Assembly: GCA_004078665.1 (NCBI GenBank)
Contig: SCFO01000001.1
Location: 336,377 to 400,376 of the forward strand
DNA length: 64,000 nucleotides
Direction: 5' to 3'
DNA from: Halobacillus fulvus
GTDB lineage: Bacteria; Bacillota; Bacilli; Bacillales; Halobacillaceae
In this document: piece after piece, positions 45,732 to 55,120 of the stretch
Layout: each line of letters begins with the position of its first letter
Numbering within the stretch: position 1 is the stretch's first letter
Program-made: the position numbers and the translations under genes
The notes under the pieces: generated by a model
The model's database searches: none
What the model was told of the DNA's origin: nothing
Seen by the model: only the letters and a program-made list of their open reading frames with translations

Positions 45732-46698
45732 AAGCTTTCCTCCTCAATTTTTGAAAGGATTGGAAAGAAGGATGAGAGTCTGGTGAGATGCTTTGCAAGG
45801 AATGATTCAGAAGAGTGGCGTCCAAAAGCTCGAGAATGGCTGCGCGTTTAGGGAGTGTATCATGACAATGAAGAGGAAGGAGCTGCTGCGAGGCGATTGC
45901 AATCAATGTTTGTTCTAGGTCTGCTTGTTCAATTTCCATTTCCTTCAGTCTTCTTATCGTTCCGAAGGCATTTTTGGCATGGATCGTACTGATAACCAAA
46001 TGCCCACTCAAAGCCGCTCTGAAAGCGAATTGAGCCGTGGCTTTGTCTCTTATTTCTCCTACCATTAACAAGTCTGGATCATGTCTGAGAGCAGCTTTTA
46101 ACCCTGTATCGTAAGTGACACCAGCTCTCTCATTAACCTGGACCTGAATGATGTTATGGAGATCTTTTTCAATGGGGTCTTCTAATGTGATGGCTTGGAA
46201 GGATTTTTTGTCCATCATGGACTGGAGAAGAGCATAGAGCGTAGTGGTCTTTCCGCTCCCGGTGGGGCCGGTCAGCAGAATCATGCCACTCGGGTACCGC
46301 AACCATTTTTCAATTCGATTCAACTGATTCGGGAAAAGGAAAAGCTGATCAAGAGGGGTGTGGTCCATAGGGGTGAGGATTCGAATGGCTAAACTTTCTG
46401 TTGTTGTAAGGGGAAGAGTCGAAAGCCTTAAGTCGAAAATGGTATGATGGGTACGATGCTGCAGCGTTCCGTTTTGGGGGCGTTTCATTTCTCCAATATC
46501 CATACCGGAAGTGAACTTATAATAGGAGAGGAGCTTTTGGTAGAGTGGTATGGGGATCGAAGTATGATAAATACGTTCCCCGTGGATTCTGAAGAAGACG
46601 TCTGTATGTTCTTTGTAAGGAGAGAAGTGGATGTCTGAAGCGGTTTGTTGAATGGCTGCAATAAGGACGTTCTGGGAGAGCTTAGCGATCGAGTTCAA
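45682..46698 (-). CDS. comGA: Competence ATPase ComGA
   Basis: Cytoplasmic traffic ATPase that powers pseudopilus assembly; also arrests growth in competent cells of B. subtilis. Walker A GPTGSGKTTTLYAL, Asp box ITLEDPIE, Walker B LLMVGEIRDKATAQ, and His box ISTIHAKNAFGTI. The start is probably the TTG at 46698, whose N-terminus LNSIAKLSQN aligns with B. subtilis ComGA and which has TGAGGTGA nine bases before it; a GTG at 46710 is the alternative but overlaps that site. About 338 residues. First gene of the seven-gene comG operon. Confidence 0.93.
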   Translation of the reverse strand: MNSIAKLSQNVLIAAIQQTASDIHFSPYKEHTDVFFRIHGERIYHTSIPIPLYQKLLSYYKFTSGMDIGEMKRPQNGTLQHRTHHTIFDLRLSTLPLTTTESLAIRILTPMDHTPLDQLFLFPNQLNRIEKWLRYPSGMILLTGPTGSGKTTTLYALLQSMMDKKSFQAITLEDPIEKDLHNIIQVQVNERAGVTYDTGLKAALRHDPDLLMVGEIRDKATAQFAFRAALSGHLVISTIHAKNAFGTIRRLKEMEIEQADLEQTLIAIASQQLLPLHCHDTLPKRAAILELLDATLLNHSLQSISPDSHPSFQSFQKLRRKAYALGFIEKAHVHWMES

Positions 46699-46734
46699 GG
46701 AATGAATCACCTCATTTTTCTTTAAATTTACATA

Positions 46735-46765
46735 AAAGTATATTTCGACACAATTGGTGATTTTC
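46735..46765 (-). promoter_or_regulatory. Candidate ComK-type AT boxes upstream of comGA
   Basis: On the minus strand GAAA-TATAC-TTTT and AAAA-TCACC-AATT resemble ComK half-sites AAAA-N5-TTTT, 18 bases centre to centre. That spacing is not one of the classic ones (about 21, 31 or 44), so the call is weak. Confidence 0.3.
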
Positions 46766-46800
46766 CTTCTTTTTCTAAAAAAATAAAAGGAGTTTTTGAC

Positions 46801-47286
46801 GTGATCTATTTAATCGGGTTTATGGGAAGTGGCAAATCTACAGTAGCTGAGCAGCTTAGCGAAAGGCTGGGGCTTCCTTTTATTGAAATGGATGCAGAAA
46901 TTGAAAAACAACAGAATATGAAGATCTCTGATATATTTGCCAAGCATGGGGAAGCTTATTTTCGTGCACAAGAGACATCTTTTCTTCGAACATTAGAAGA
47001 TGAATCCATTGTTTCAACTGGTGGAGGTGTCATTGTTACCCCTGAAAATCACCGTTTGTTAAATGAGGGGACCGTCGTTTATTTAAAGGCATCTTGGGAG
47101 ACGATTGTTGAAAGGTTGCAGGGTGATACGGAACGGCCACTTTGGCAGGGAGAGCTTGAGGATAAAAAATCCCGATTCGTTGAAAGGCTGCCTGTGTATG
47201 AAAGCCTGGCCGATCATATCGTCGAAGTGGACGAAAAGCATCCAAAAGAAATTGTAGAGGAAATCTTCCGTTGTCTAAATCATTGA
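46801..47286 (+). CDS. aroK: Shikimate kinase
   Basis: Phosphorylates shikimate in aromatic amino acid synthesis. P-loop GFMGSGKSTVAEQLS near the N-terminus; shikimate-binding residues in EMDAEIEKQ and SFLRTLEDE; STGGGVIV; lid arginine in GDTERPLWQ. 161 residues. GTG start after AAAAGGAG. It lies divergently next to comGA. aroQ, for an earlier step, lies 14 kb downstream in another unit. Confidence 0.94.
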   Translation: MIYLIGFMGSGKSTVAEQLSERLGLPFIEMDAEIEKQQNMKISDIFAKHGEAYFRAQETSFLRTLEDESIVSTGGGVIVTPENHRLLNEGTVVYLKASWETIVERLQGDTERPLWQGELEDKKSRFVERLPVYESLADHIVEVDEKHPKEIVEEIFRCLNH

Positions 47287-47332
47287 TCTCCTGGATATAC
47301 TATAGATAGCACATCTTTAAAGAGGGGATCCT

Positions 47333-47512
47333 ATGAATCGAAATGACTATGTGAAGTACCTGACAGAGGAAATGGTCAAGTACATGCACTTATCCAAACA
47401 GGAAAAGCAGGAACGAAAAGCTGATAAGCCGTCCAAAAAGTCTTCGTTTTACTGGTTTGGAGTGCTACCTCTTGCCATTCGGATGCTCAAACGAAGGTTA
47501 AATAGCCGCTGA
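47333..47512 (+). CDS. yqzE: YqzE family small protein
   Basis: A 59-residue basic protein: NDYVKYLTEEMVKYMHLSKQ, a lysine-rich centre and WFGVLPLAIRMLKRRL at the C-terminus. This is the pattern of YqzE, found next to comG in Bacillaceae; function unknown. ATG 47333 follows AGAGGGGATC. A terminator overlaps its stop. Confidence 0.85.
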   Translation: MNRNDYVKYLTEEMVKYMHLSKQEKQERKADKPSKKSSFYWFGVLPLAIRMLKRRLNSR

Positions 47513-47530
47513 TATAGCGGCTATTTTTAA
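47500..47530. terminator. Terminator overlapping the yqzE stop
   Basis: AATAGCCGCT and AGCGGCTATT pair over 10 bases with a 5-base loop, then TTTTT. It probably also ends the convergent yqhH-yqhG transcript. Confidence 0.8.
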
Positions 47531-47570
47531 TGGGCATTTTACTCCGGTAGGCTTCATTTAAGAAAAGGGT

Positions 47571-48377
47571 TCAGCCAAGTTGTTTAAAAAGCTTAGCATT
47601 CGTCTGGCCCGAAAGGTAAAACAACCCACCATTGATCACTTCCATAATGATTCTTGGCTCATAACGTTCTTTCAATTGATCGTATTCCTTCTGATATTGT
47701 TCTTCTTCCATATCACCGGATTCGTAAAAAGACTTAAGTAAGGTGACTTCTTCTTTGAGCTGTTCGATTGATTGCTGTGCCCACTCATGCGTTTTTCTGC
47801 TTACGTAAGACTCTATATAGCCTTCGATTCGTTTGTAAGCACTCCTCAAATTGATGATCGGAGTCATAGGGAAGGTATAATCCGTTACGGTTGCTTTGAA
47901 GCTCTCGGACCATATACTTTCTGTAAAACTCGGAATGATGCTGCCGTTAATTAAATTCAGACCGAGAGCCAGATGTTCATTTCTTGTCTGCTTCCCGCGG
48001 TAGTGTAGAAGAACATTGATGGCGAACCAAGGAGTCAGTGCCTCATGATGATTGGGTACATCAGTTGCCTCATAGAGACGTGTCATTTTTCCTTTTTTCA
48101 TCGCGGTACGGTATAAAGTATGCAGTTTCGGTGTCCCTGCATGAAGATAGATCCCCTCATGGTTTTCCGATTGGGAAAGGTGAAACGATAGGGTCGCAGG
48201 ATCACCAGAGCGATTCATCTTTTTCATATAATGCCAGTAGAATGGACGGTTCATAATTTCTTCATCTATGTCACTCGTCAGCTTCACTTTAAAATGATGG
48301 CTGCTTTCTTCTATTATTTTGCACTGATGGAGGGTGAAAAAGTCTTGGGCGAAATCACGATACAGAGTAGGATTCAA
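47571..48377 (-). CDS. yqhG: YqhG family protein
   Basis: A 268-residue soluble protein of unknown function, conserved next to the helicase gene yqhH. No catalytic motif is obvious; the C-terminal third has a coiled-coil stretch (HEWAQQSIEQLKEEVTLLKS) that fits the family. TTG start after GAAAGGAAGGAA on the minus strand; it overlaps yqhH by four bases, so translation is coupled. Identification relies on the neighbour and pattern. Confidence 0.85.
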   Translation of the reverse strand: MNPTLYRDFAQDFFTLHQCKIIEESSHHFKVKLTSDIDEEIMNRPFYWHYMKKMNRSGDPATLSFHLSQSENHEGIYLHAGTPKLHTLYRTAMKKGKMTRLYEATDVPNHHEALTPWFAINVLLHYRGKQTRNEHLALGLNLINGSIIPSFTESIWSESFKATVTDYTFPMTPIINLRSAYKRIEGYIESYVSRKTHEWAQQSIEQLKEEVTLLKSFYESGDMEEEQYQKEYDQLKERYEPRIIMEVINGGLFYLSGQTNAKLFKQLG

Positions 48378-50005
48378 CTCGATTCCTTCCTTTCATTGAC
48401 GGTATGCTCGACATAACTGACAAGGTTCTTCATCTTAATGTTCACTTCTCCTGCACTTTCCGCTTCCTCTAAAATGGATTGAACTTGGTTCTCAAATGAG
48501 CCTCCCGGGATTTTTTCAAGGATGTGATCTAGATCTCCGACGGCATGTCGGAATACATCTATCTTTTCATACAGCATGCTCATAATATGTTCTTCGATTG
48601 TGTTGTTAATTGCAAAATTATAAATGTGGACATCCCGTTCCTGACCAAAGCGGTGAATTCTACCAATTCGCTGCTCTAAGCGCATCGGATTCCAAGGTAG
48701 ATCATAATTGATCATGTTGTGGCAAAATTGCAGGTTGATCCCTTCGGCTCCAGCTTCCGTCGCAATCATGACTTGCGCTTGATTTTTAAAAAGCTGTTTC
48801 ATCCAATCCCGTTTACTTTTGTTGAATTTTCCGCTGAACGGAACAGATGAAATTCCATGTTGTTGCAAAAACCACTGCAAATAAAATTGAGTTGCTCTAT
48901 ATTCAGTAAACACAATGAACTTTTCAGGTTTTTCCTTGATGAGTTCGACCATCCGCATCGCTTTGGCATGATGCGGGAGTTGTTCGAGCTGTTTGATCAT
49001 TTCCGTAATGATCGCCTTGTTTTCTTCAGTGGTCTTTTTGGCTATCTCTTTCAGTGACATAAAGCAAGCCTCTCTTGAGGAACAAAATTCTTTCGCAAGT
49101 GTCAGCCATGTAAAGGCGTGAGAATTCTCTTTGAAGGTTTGGAGTTTCTCGTACCACTGTTGTTCTTCGTCTGTAAAGTTCAATCGTTCATGCGCGACAA
49201 CACGGCTCGAGTGATTGAGTCCGGTATCCTGGCGCCGGTTTCGTATCATCACTCTTCCTACAAGGGAATGGATGTGCTCCGTGTTTTGGGAACCGCGATA
49301 CTTTTTCTTGAAATCTGTTAAGTGACCTAAATACCCTGGCTTTAATATCGAAACCAAATTAAACAGGTCACTCAATTTATTTTGAATCGGGGTGGCTGTC
49401 AATAACAGGCAGTATGTCTTTTTTAAAGATTGTACAAATTGATAGTTCCTCGTCTGGTGATTCTTCAGTTTATGAGCTTCATCAATGATGATGAGATCGT
49501 ATGGGATCGATAGGATTGTTTCCCTATGATTTTCTCTTTTCGCCATATCAATAGACGTAACGGTGATGTCCCAATCTTTCCATGCGGCATGTTTTTTTCT
49601 TGGGGATGCGGCTTGAATATGAAATTTTTGATCAAGCTCCTGAACCCATTGATTGACAAGCGAGGCTGGGGTCAGAATTAATATTTTCTTCGCCATGCCC
49701 CGAATCATATATTCTTTTAAAATCAGACCGGCCTCCAATGTTTTTCCTAGACCGACCTCATCAGCCAAAATTGCCCTTCCGTTCATTTCGTGAATCGCTG
49801 TTTTAGCCGCTTCCACTTGATGGGGCATAAAGGTGACATGAGGCAGATGTTCAAGCGCAAGAAGCCCGTCAAAGTCGGAAATCGATTGGAATTGCGATGC
49901 CCTGTAAGCAAGCTTGAATTGCTCCCACGTACAAAGGTTTTCGGATTTCTCTAATCGATCAGAAAACGTATGGATAAAAGTAGAATCCGGGTGGATGTCA
50001 AACAT
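48374..50005 (-). CDS. yqhH: SNF2-family DNA/RNA helicase (YqhH)
   Basis: A Swi2/Snf2-type ATPase that presumably remodels or translocates on nucleic acid. Motif I ADEVGLGKTLEAGLIL, motif II DEAHKLKNH, motif III LLTATPIQNKLSDLFNL, motif V/VI ATEAGAEGINLQF and EQRIGRIHRFGQ. 543 residues from ATG 50005, which follows TTGGAGG; an in-frame TTG at 50020 lies on that site. No accessory domains are visible. Co-transcribed with yqhG. The specific role is unknown in any species I recall. Confidence 0.92.
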   Translation of the reverse strand: MFDIHPDSTFIHTFSDRLEKSENLCTWEQFKLAYRASQFQSISDFDGLLALEHLPHVTFMPHQVEAAKTAIHEMNGRAILADEVGLGKTLEAGLILKEYMIRGMAKKILILTPASLVNQWVQELDQKFHIQAASPRKKHAAWKDWDITVTSIDMAKRENHRETILSIPYDLIIIDEAHKLKNHQTRNYQFVQSLKKTYCLLLTATPIQNKLSDLFNLVSILKPGYLGHLTDFKKKYRGSQNTEHIHSLVGRVMIRNRRQDTGLNHSSRVVAHERLNFTDEEQQWYEKLQTFKENSHAFTWLTLAKEFCSSREACFMSLKEIAKKTTEENKAIITEMIKQLEQLPHHAKAMRMVELIKEKPEKFIVFTEYRATQFYLQWFLQQHGISSVPFSGKFNKSKRDWMKQLFKNQAQVMIATEAGAEGINLQFCHNMINYDLPWNPMRLEQRIGRIHRFGQERDVHIYNFAINNTIEEHIMSMLYEKIDVFRHAVGDLDHILEKIPGGSFENQVQSILEEAESAGEVNIKMKNLVSYVEHTVNERKESS

Positions 50006-50094
50006 AAATACAGCCTCCAACTATATGAAAAGTCAATGATGAAAAATTGTGAATGGTTTGTAAAAATCAATGTCCATAAAAGAAAAGCCTGTGC

Positions 50095-50100
50095 TATAAT
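50095..50100 (+). promoter_or_regulatory. Promoter -10 element upstream of the glycine riboswitch
   Basis: TATAAT with an extended -10 TG (TGCTATAAT) about 60 bases before the first aptamer; no good -35 is visible. Confidence 0.55.
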
Positions 50101-50156
50101 GAGATTGAATCTTTTAAAATAGTATGCCCTTAATAACCAATATGAATACAACAGCG

Positions 50157-50345
50157 AGTGAGTACAGGGGGAGAGACTACATGCGTAGCGCCGAAGGAGC
50201 AAGCAGACAGTTGTGAATCTCTCAGGCAAAAAGACCTCTGTATGACGCAACTCTGGAGAGTGTTTGCTGTATAAGCAGACCACCCAAGAAGCAAGCGGTT
50301 TGAAGGCAGGAAAATCGTGAAACTTTCTGGTGAAACGGACAGAGA
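50157..50345 (+). promoter_or_regulatory. Tandem glycine riboswitch controlling gcvT-gcvPA-gcvPB
   Basis: Two aptamers in a row. The first (about 50157-50247) has GGGGGAGAGAC, GCGCCGAAGGAGCAAG and CTCTCAGGCAAAAAGACC. The second (about 50250-50345) has CTCTGGAGAG, CACCCAAGAAGCAAGCGG and CTTTCTGGTGAAACGGACAG. They are followed by a terminator that shares the last bases of aptamer two, so glycine binding should favour read-through and turn the cleavage system on. Confidence 0.93.
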
Positions 50346-50376
50346 CTTCCCTTATATACGGGGGAGTCTCTTTTTT
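50341..50376 (+). terminator. Riboswitch-controlled terminator before gcvT
   Basis: AGAGACTTCCC pairs with GGGGAGTCTCT around an 8-base loop, then six T residues; the 5' arm overlaps the 3' end of the second aptamer. Confidence 0.85.
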
Positions 50377-50408
50377 CATGGAAAGAAACTATTGAGGAGT
50401 GGTGTTGA

Positions 50409-51509
50409 GTGTCCGAACTAAAACGAACCCCTTTATTTGAAGAGTACAAAAAAGCAGGGGCTAAAACGATTGACTTTGGGGGCTGGGATTTGCCTGTCCA
50501 ATTTTCAAGCATTAAAGAGGAACACGAGGCAACACGAACAAATGTCGGGCTTTTTGATGTTTCCCATATGGGAGAGGTTCTGGTAGAAGGAAACGACAGT
50601 CTTGATTATCTGCAGAAGTTATTGACGAACGACGTGTCGAAGCTTGAGCCGGCCAAAGCCCAATACACCATCATGTGTTATGAAGATGGAGGTACAGTGG
50701 ATGATTTAATCGTGTATCAGTTAGAAGCCTCGAAGTATTTATTAGTCGTCAATGCTGCCAACAGAGAGAAAGATGTGGATTGGCTGAAGAGTCATAAGCA
50801 AGGCGATGTCGAGATCACGGATGTTTCGGATGATTATGTTCAGCTTGCACTGCAGGGCCCTAAAGCAGAAGAAACGTTACAGACGTTAACGGATGAAGAC
50901 CTTTCAGCGATCCGCTTTTTCAAGTTTAAAGCCGATGTCCAAATAAAAGGTGTCACAGCGAAAGCTTTAGTATCCAGAACAGGATATACGGGAGAAGATG
51001 GGTTTGAAATTTATCTTGATGCTTCATCCGGACCGGAACTTTGGCAGGCATTATTGACCGCTGGAGAGCCTTTCGGAATTCAGCCGATTGGTCTAGGCGC
51101 ACGTGACACCTTAAGATTTGAAGCAAACCTCGCTCTATATGGTCAAGAGTTAAGTCCAGATATTACACCCATTGAAGCCGGCTTATCCTTTGCTGTAAGG
51201 GTCAATAAAGAGATCGATTTCATAGGGAAAAAAGTGTTGAAGAAACAAAAGGAAGAAGGTCCTTCCCGCAAGCTTGTCGGAATTGAAATGATCGATAAAG
51301 GGATTCCACGAACACACTACGAGGTTTTTGATGGGGAAGAGCCGATCGGTTTTGTGACCACGGGTACTCAATCACCGACTTTAGGTAAAAACGTAGGTCT
51401 CGCCCTGCTTGAGACTGCTTATACGGAAGAGGGGACGGAAGTTTCTGTTCAAGTCCGGAAGCGTCGTCTGAAAGCGAAAGTCGTTTCAACACCATTTTAC
51501 AAACGTTAA
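50409..51509 (+). CDS. gcvT: Aminomethyltransferase (glycine cleavage T protein)
   Basis: Transfers the methylene group from the aminomethyl-lipoyl H protein to tetrahydrofolate, releasing ammonia. N-terminal [22 protein letters not shown], folate-site regions [10 protein letters not shown] and [16 protein letters not shown], and the catalytic region [14 protein letters not shown]. 366 residues. GTG start after TTGAGGAG. First gene of the riboswitch-controlled gcv operon; gcvH is not in the window, as is common in Bacillus. Confidence 0.96.
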   Translation: MSELKRTPLFEEYKKAGAKTIDFGGWDLPVQFSSIKEEHEATRTNVGLFDVSHMGEVLVEGNDSLDYLQKLLTNDVSKLEPAKAQYTIMCYEDGGTVDDLIVYQLEASKYLLVVNAANREKDVDWLKSHKQGDVEITDVSDDYVQLALQGPKAEETLQTLTDEDLSAIRFFKFKADVQIKGVTAKALVSRTGYTGEDGFEIYLDASSGPELWQALLTAGEPFGIQPIGLGARDTLRFEANLALYGQELSPDITPIEAGLSFAVRVNKEIDFIGKKVLKKQKEEGPSRKLVGIEMIDKGIPRTHYEVFDGEEPIGFVTTGTQSPTLGKNVGLALLETAYTEEGTEVSVQVRKRRLKAKVVSTPFYKR

Positions 51510-51530
51510 AGAACTGAGGAGGAAGCTGAG

Positions 51531-52880
51531 ATGGAATTTCGTTATTTACCAATGACCGTTCAGGATAAAAAAGAAATGCTTGTGCGGATCGGTGTTCACT
51601 CGTCTGATGAACTTTTTTCTGATATTCCAGAAACGATAAGATTCAAAGGCGATTTGAACATTAAGGAACCTAAGAATGAATTCGAGTTAACGAAAGAATT
51701 AACGCAGATGGCTGAAAGGAACGTAAACCTCAAGTCGCACACTTCTTTTCTAGGGGCAGGGGTGTATGATCACTATATCCCTTCGATTGTGGATCATGTT
51801 ATCTCCCGCTCTGAATTTTATACGGCCTACACCCCTTATCAGCCGGAAATTTCACAAGGTGAGCTGCAGGCGATCTTTGAATTTCAGACGATGATTTGCG
51901 AGCTTACAAGCATGGATGTAGCGAATTCCTCGATGTACGATGGTGGGACAGCTTTAGCCGAAGCTGTGAATTTATCAGCTGGGCAAACACGTAAAAAGAA
52001 GGTGCTTGTTTCAAAAGCGATTCATCCCGAATCTCTTGCGGTCATTCGTTCTTATGCGAAAGGACCAGGTGTTGAAATCGTCGAAATCGATCATAAGGAT
52101 GGACTCACAGACCTTGATCAGTTAGCAAAAGAGATCGATGAAGAAACGGCGGGTGTCGTCGTCCAATATCCAAACTTCTTTGGTCAGATTGAGCCACTTG
52201 CAAAGGTCCGCGAAATTGTCGATACACAAAAGAAAGCGATGCTGATCACGTCCAGCAATCCGCTTGCATTAGGCTATTTGACACCACCTGGTGAATTTGG
52301 CGCGGACATTGTCGTAGGGGATGCCCAGGTGTTCGGAATTCCAGCACAGTTCGGTGGACCACATTGCGGCTATTTTGCGACGACAAAGAAATTGATGAGA
52401 AAAGTTCCAGGTCGACTCGTTGGTCAGACGGTAGATGAAAACGGACAAAGAGGGTTCGTTTTAACACTCCAGGCTCGTGAACAGCACATCCGTCGGGACA
52501 AAGCCACATCGAACATTTGCTCCAACCAGGCGTTGAATGCACTTGCATCTTCTGTTGCCATGTCATCGCTTGGAAAGCAAGGCTTGAAGAAAATGTCATG
52601 GATGAATATTCAAAAAGCTGCCTATATGAAATCTAGACTAGAAGCCAATGGAGTAGATGTCACATTCGACGGTCCTTTCTTTAATGAATTGGTTGTAGCA
52701 CTTCCGAAACCTATGGAAGAAGTAAACCGTGTTCTCTTGAACAAAGGATTTATTGGTGGCTTTGATTTGGGTCAGATTGACGAGCGCCTGGAAAATCATA
52801 TGTTGATTGCCGTTACAGAAATACGTACCAAAGATGAAATTGATCAATTTGCTAAAGAATTGGGGGATCTTCATGGCTAA
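51531..52880 (+). CDS. gcvPA: Glycine dehydrogenase (decarboxylating) subunit 1
   Basis: N-terminal half of the split P protein, which decarboxylates glycine with pyridoxal phosphate. [40 protein letters not shown] and the later [17 protein letters not shown] are typical. 449 residues. The start follows TGAGGAGGAAG. Its 3' end overlaps gcvPB by eight bases. Confidence 0.96.
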   Translation: MEFRYLPMTVQDKKEMLVRIGVHSSDELFSDIPETIRFKGDLNIKEPKNEFELTKELTQMAERNVNLKSHTSFLGAGVYDHYIPSIVDHVISRSEFYTAYTPYQPEISQGELQAIFEFQTMICELTSMDVANSSMYDGGTALAEAVNLSAGQTRKKKVLVSKAIHPESLAVIRSYAKGPGVEIVEIDHKDGLTDLDQLAKEIDEETAGVVVQYPNFFGQIEPLAKVREIVDTQKKAMLITSSNPLALGYLTPPGEFGADIVVGDAQVFGIPAQFGGPHCGYFATTKKLMRKVPGRLVGQTVDENGQRGFVLTLQAREQHIRRDKATSNICSNQALNALASSVAMSSLGKQGLKKMSWMNIQKAAYMKSRLEANGVDVTFDGPFFNELVVALPKPMEEVNRVLLNKGFIGGFDLGQIDERLENHMLIAVTEIRTKDEIDQFAKELGDLHG

Positions 52881-54333
52881 TCAGGACTTTCCATTAATAT
52901 TTGAATTGAGTCAAGAAAGTCGTACAGGTTTCAGTCTGCCTACGTTTGATGTACCGGAGACAGATGTAGAAGATTTGATCGACGATGCTTATATCCGAAA
53001 AGCAGAGCCGAATTTACCTGAAGTTAGTGAACTGCAAATCATGCGTCATTACACAGGTCTTTCGAAACGGAATCATGGCGTTGACTCAGGGTTTTATCCG
53101 CTTGGTTCATGTACGATGAAATATAACCCTAAAATGAACGAGGACATCGCTCGTTTGACAGGTTTTAGCCATATTCATCCGTATCAACCTGAAGAAACAG
53201 TTCAGGGAGCCCTTGAATTAATGTACGATCTTCAAGAATCGTTGACAGAAATCACTGGTATGGATACGGTGACACTTCAGCCCGCTGCAGGTGCTCACGG
53301 AGAATGGACAGGCTTGATGATGATTCGGGCATTCCATGAAGCAAATGGGGACGATCATAGAACGAAAGTGATTGTTCCTGACTCTGCTCACGGAACAAAC
53401 CCTGCCTCTGCGACGGTCGCAGGCTTTGAAGCGGTGACAGTAAAATCGGATGATCGTGGTTTAGTGGATTTAGAAGATTTGAAGCGGGTCGTAGATGATC
53501 AGACTGCCGCTTTAATGCTGACAAATCCGAATACGCTCGGATTGTTTGAGGAAGATATCGAGGAAATGGCTGCGATTGTTCACGAAGCGGGAGGAAAGCT
53601 TTATTATGATGGGGCTAACTTGAATGCGATTCTCGGATATGCTCGCCCTGGTGACATGGGATTTGACGTCGTTCACCTGAATTTGCATAAGACGTTCACC
53701 GGCCCTCACGGTGGCGGTGGTCCTGGTTCGGGTCCTGTCGGCGTGACAGCTGAGCTTGAACCGTTTCTACCAAAACCGATTTTGACGAAGAAAGAAGAGG
53801 GATATGTGTTTGACTACGATCGTCCTCAATCCATTGGTCGCGTGAAGCCTTACTATGGTAACTTCGGCATCAATGTACGCGCCTATACGTATATCCGTAC
53901 AATGGGACCTGAAGGACTTAAAAAAGTCAGTGAGTACGCTGTGATCAATGCGAACTATATGATGCGTAGACTTCAGGAAGTGTACGATCTGCCATTTGAT
54001 CGTCATTGTAAGCATGAATTCATTCTTTCTGGTAAACGTCAGAAAAAACTTGGCGTTCGAACATTAGATATTGCGAAAAGGTTATTGGACTTCGGCTACC
54101 ATCCGCCGACGATCTACTTCCCGATTAATGTAGAAGAAGCTTTGATGATCGAACCGACGGAAACGGAGTCCAAGGAGACACTGGACGACTTTATTGAGGC
54201 TATGATCCAAATTTCAGAAGAAGCTGAGAATGACCCTGAAAAGGTTCAAGACGCTCCTCATACGACGGTTGTCAGTCGAATGGACGAGACGCTGGCGGCA
54301 CGTAAGCCTGTGCTTAGCTACCAGAAGTCATAA
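52873..54333 (+). CDS. gcvPB: Glycine dehydrogenase (decarboxylating) subunit 2
   Basis: C-terminal half of the split P protein, carrying the PLP lysine in [35 protein letters not shown] and [14 protein letters not shown] are also conserved. ATG 52873 is placed by the site TGGGGGAT; the open frame starts at 52807 inside gcvPA. 486 residues. Last gene of the gcv operon. Confidence 0.96.
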   Translation: MANQDFPLIFELSQESRTGFSLPTFDVPETDVEDLIDDAYIRKAEPNLPEVSELQIMRHYTGLSKRNHGVDSGFYPLGSCTMKYNPKMNEDIARLTGFSHIHPYQPEETVQGALELMYDLQESLTEITGMDTVTLQPAAGAHGEWTGLMMIRAFHEANGDDHRTKVIVPDSAHGTNPASATVAGFEAVTVKSDDRGLVDLEDLKRVVDDQTAALMLTNPNTLGLFEEDIEEMAAIVHEAGGKLYYDGANLNAILGYARPGDMGFDVVHLNLHKTFTGPHGGGGPGSGPVGVTAELEPFLPKPILTKKEEGYVFDYDRPQSIGRVKPYYGNFGINVRAYTYIRTMGPEGLKKVSEYAVINANYMMRRLQEVYDLPFDRHCKHEFILSGKRQKKLGVRTLDIAKRLLDFGYHPPTIYFPINVEEALMIEPTETESKETLDDFIEAMIQISEEAENDPEKVQDAPHTTVVSRMDETLAARKPVLSYQKS

Positions 54334-54337
54334 AACG

Positions 54338-54373
54338 AAAAACACCGAAACCATAAGCGGTTTCGGTGTTTTA
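54338..54373. terminator. Shared terminator between gcvPB and yqhL
   Basis: AAAACACCGAAACC and GGTTTCGGTGTTTT form a 14-base perfect stem with a 6-base loop. Confidence 0.88.
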
Positions 54374-54374
54374 A

Positions 54375-54755
54375 TTATTTCTTCGTTTTAATTTTACCTG
54401 TCCATTTTTTAAAGCCGCCTTGAAGCATATAAAGCTGATTGTACCCTTTTTTATGCAGTTGCATAGCAGCACGAGTGGAGCGGGCGCCGCTTTGGCAGTA
54501 AAGATAGACCGGTTTATCTTTACGGATTTCAACAAGGCGATTGCGCAATTGAGACATCGGGATGTTACGAGCTCCGAGAATATGTCCGCCTTCGAACTCC
54601 TTTGGTTCTCTTACATCAATCAATTGTGCTTTTCTGTACCCTTGCCTGAATTCATCTTCTGTCAATGTCGTCATAATTTTTTTCGCTTTGAAGTATCTAT
54701 ATATACCCAGTCCGATTAAAACGACAATAGCTCCGATTAAAATCCACAATTCCAT
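54375..54755 (-). CDS. yqhL: Membrane-anchored rhodanese-like protein (YqhL)
   Basis: An N-terminal membrane segment (residues 4-24) followed by one rhodanese domain with the catalytic cysteine in YLYCQSGARSTRAA. It probably handles sulfane sulfur at the membrane. 126 residues, basic C-terminus. Same position after gcvPB as in B. subtilis. Confidence 0.92.
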   Translation of the reverse strand: MELWILIGAIVVLIGLGIYRYFKAKKIMTTLTEDEFRQGYRKAQLIDVREPKEFEGGHILGARNIPMSQLRNRLVEIRKDKPVYLYCQSGARSTRAAMQLHKKGYNQLYMLQGGFKKWTGKIKTKK

Positions 54756-54971
54756 CGTTTTCCCCCCATTTCTCTTTTCCTCTATCTATTATAGGGTGCT
54801 TTTCCTCTGTTTTCAAAAAAAACTTTTTGTTACGAATAATAAAAGCCTGTATCTTCAAAGGTCTTCCTTTTCTTCATTTATGCAACTGATAAAAAAGGCA
54901 TTCATTTTAAATTTAGAAGGCTTTATCTAAGCTTTTCTTCCTCGCTCTTCCTCTTACGTAAAATTATCTGA

Positions 54972-55047
54972 TTGACAAATCTCTACATATTCGTTCAATA
55001 ACACAATATATAGAAAAAAATTCTGAAATCAACACAATATATTGATT
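54972..55047 (+). promoter_or_regulatory. Promoter and two NrdR boxes upstream of nrdJ
   Basis: -35 TTGACA (54972-54977), 16-base spacer, -10 TTCAAT (54994-54999). Two copies of ACACAATATAT start at 55001 and 55032, 31 bases apart (three helical turns), matching the NrdR box core ACACWATAT. A second possible promoter, TTGATT (55042) and TATGTT (55066), overlaps box two. This predicts repression by NrdR when dATP is high. The rest of 54756-55120 shows nothing gene-like. Confidence 0.75.
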
Positions 55048-55120
55048 AGTTTTTTGTCAGTGTGGTATGTTACTTATACAGATTAAAAAAAGAATCGAAG
55101 TAGTAAGGGAGAGATCTACT

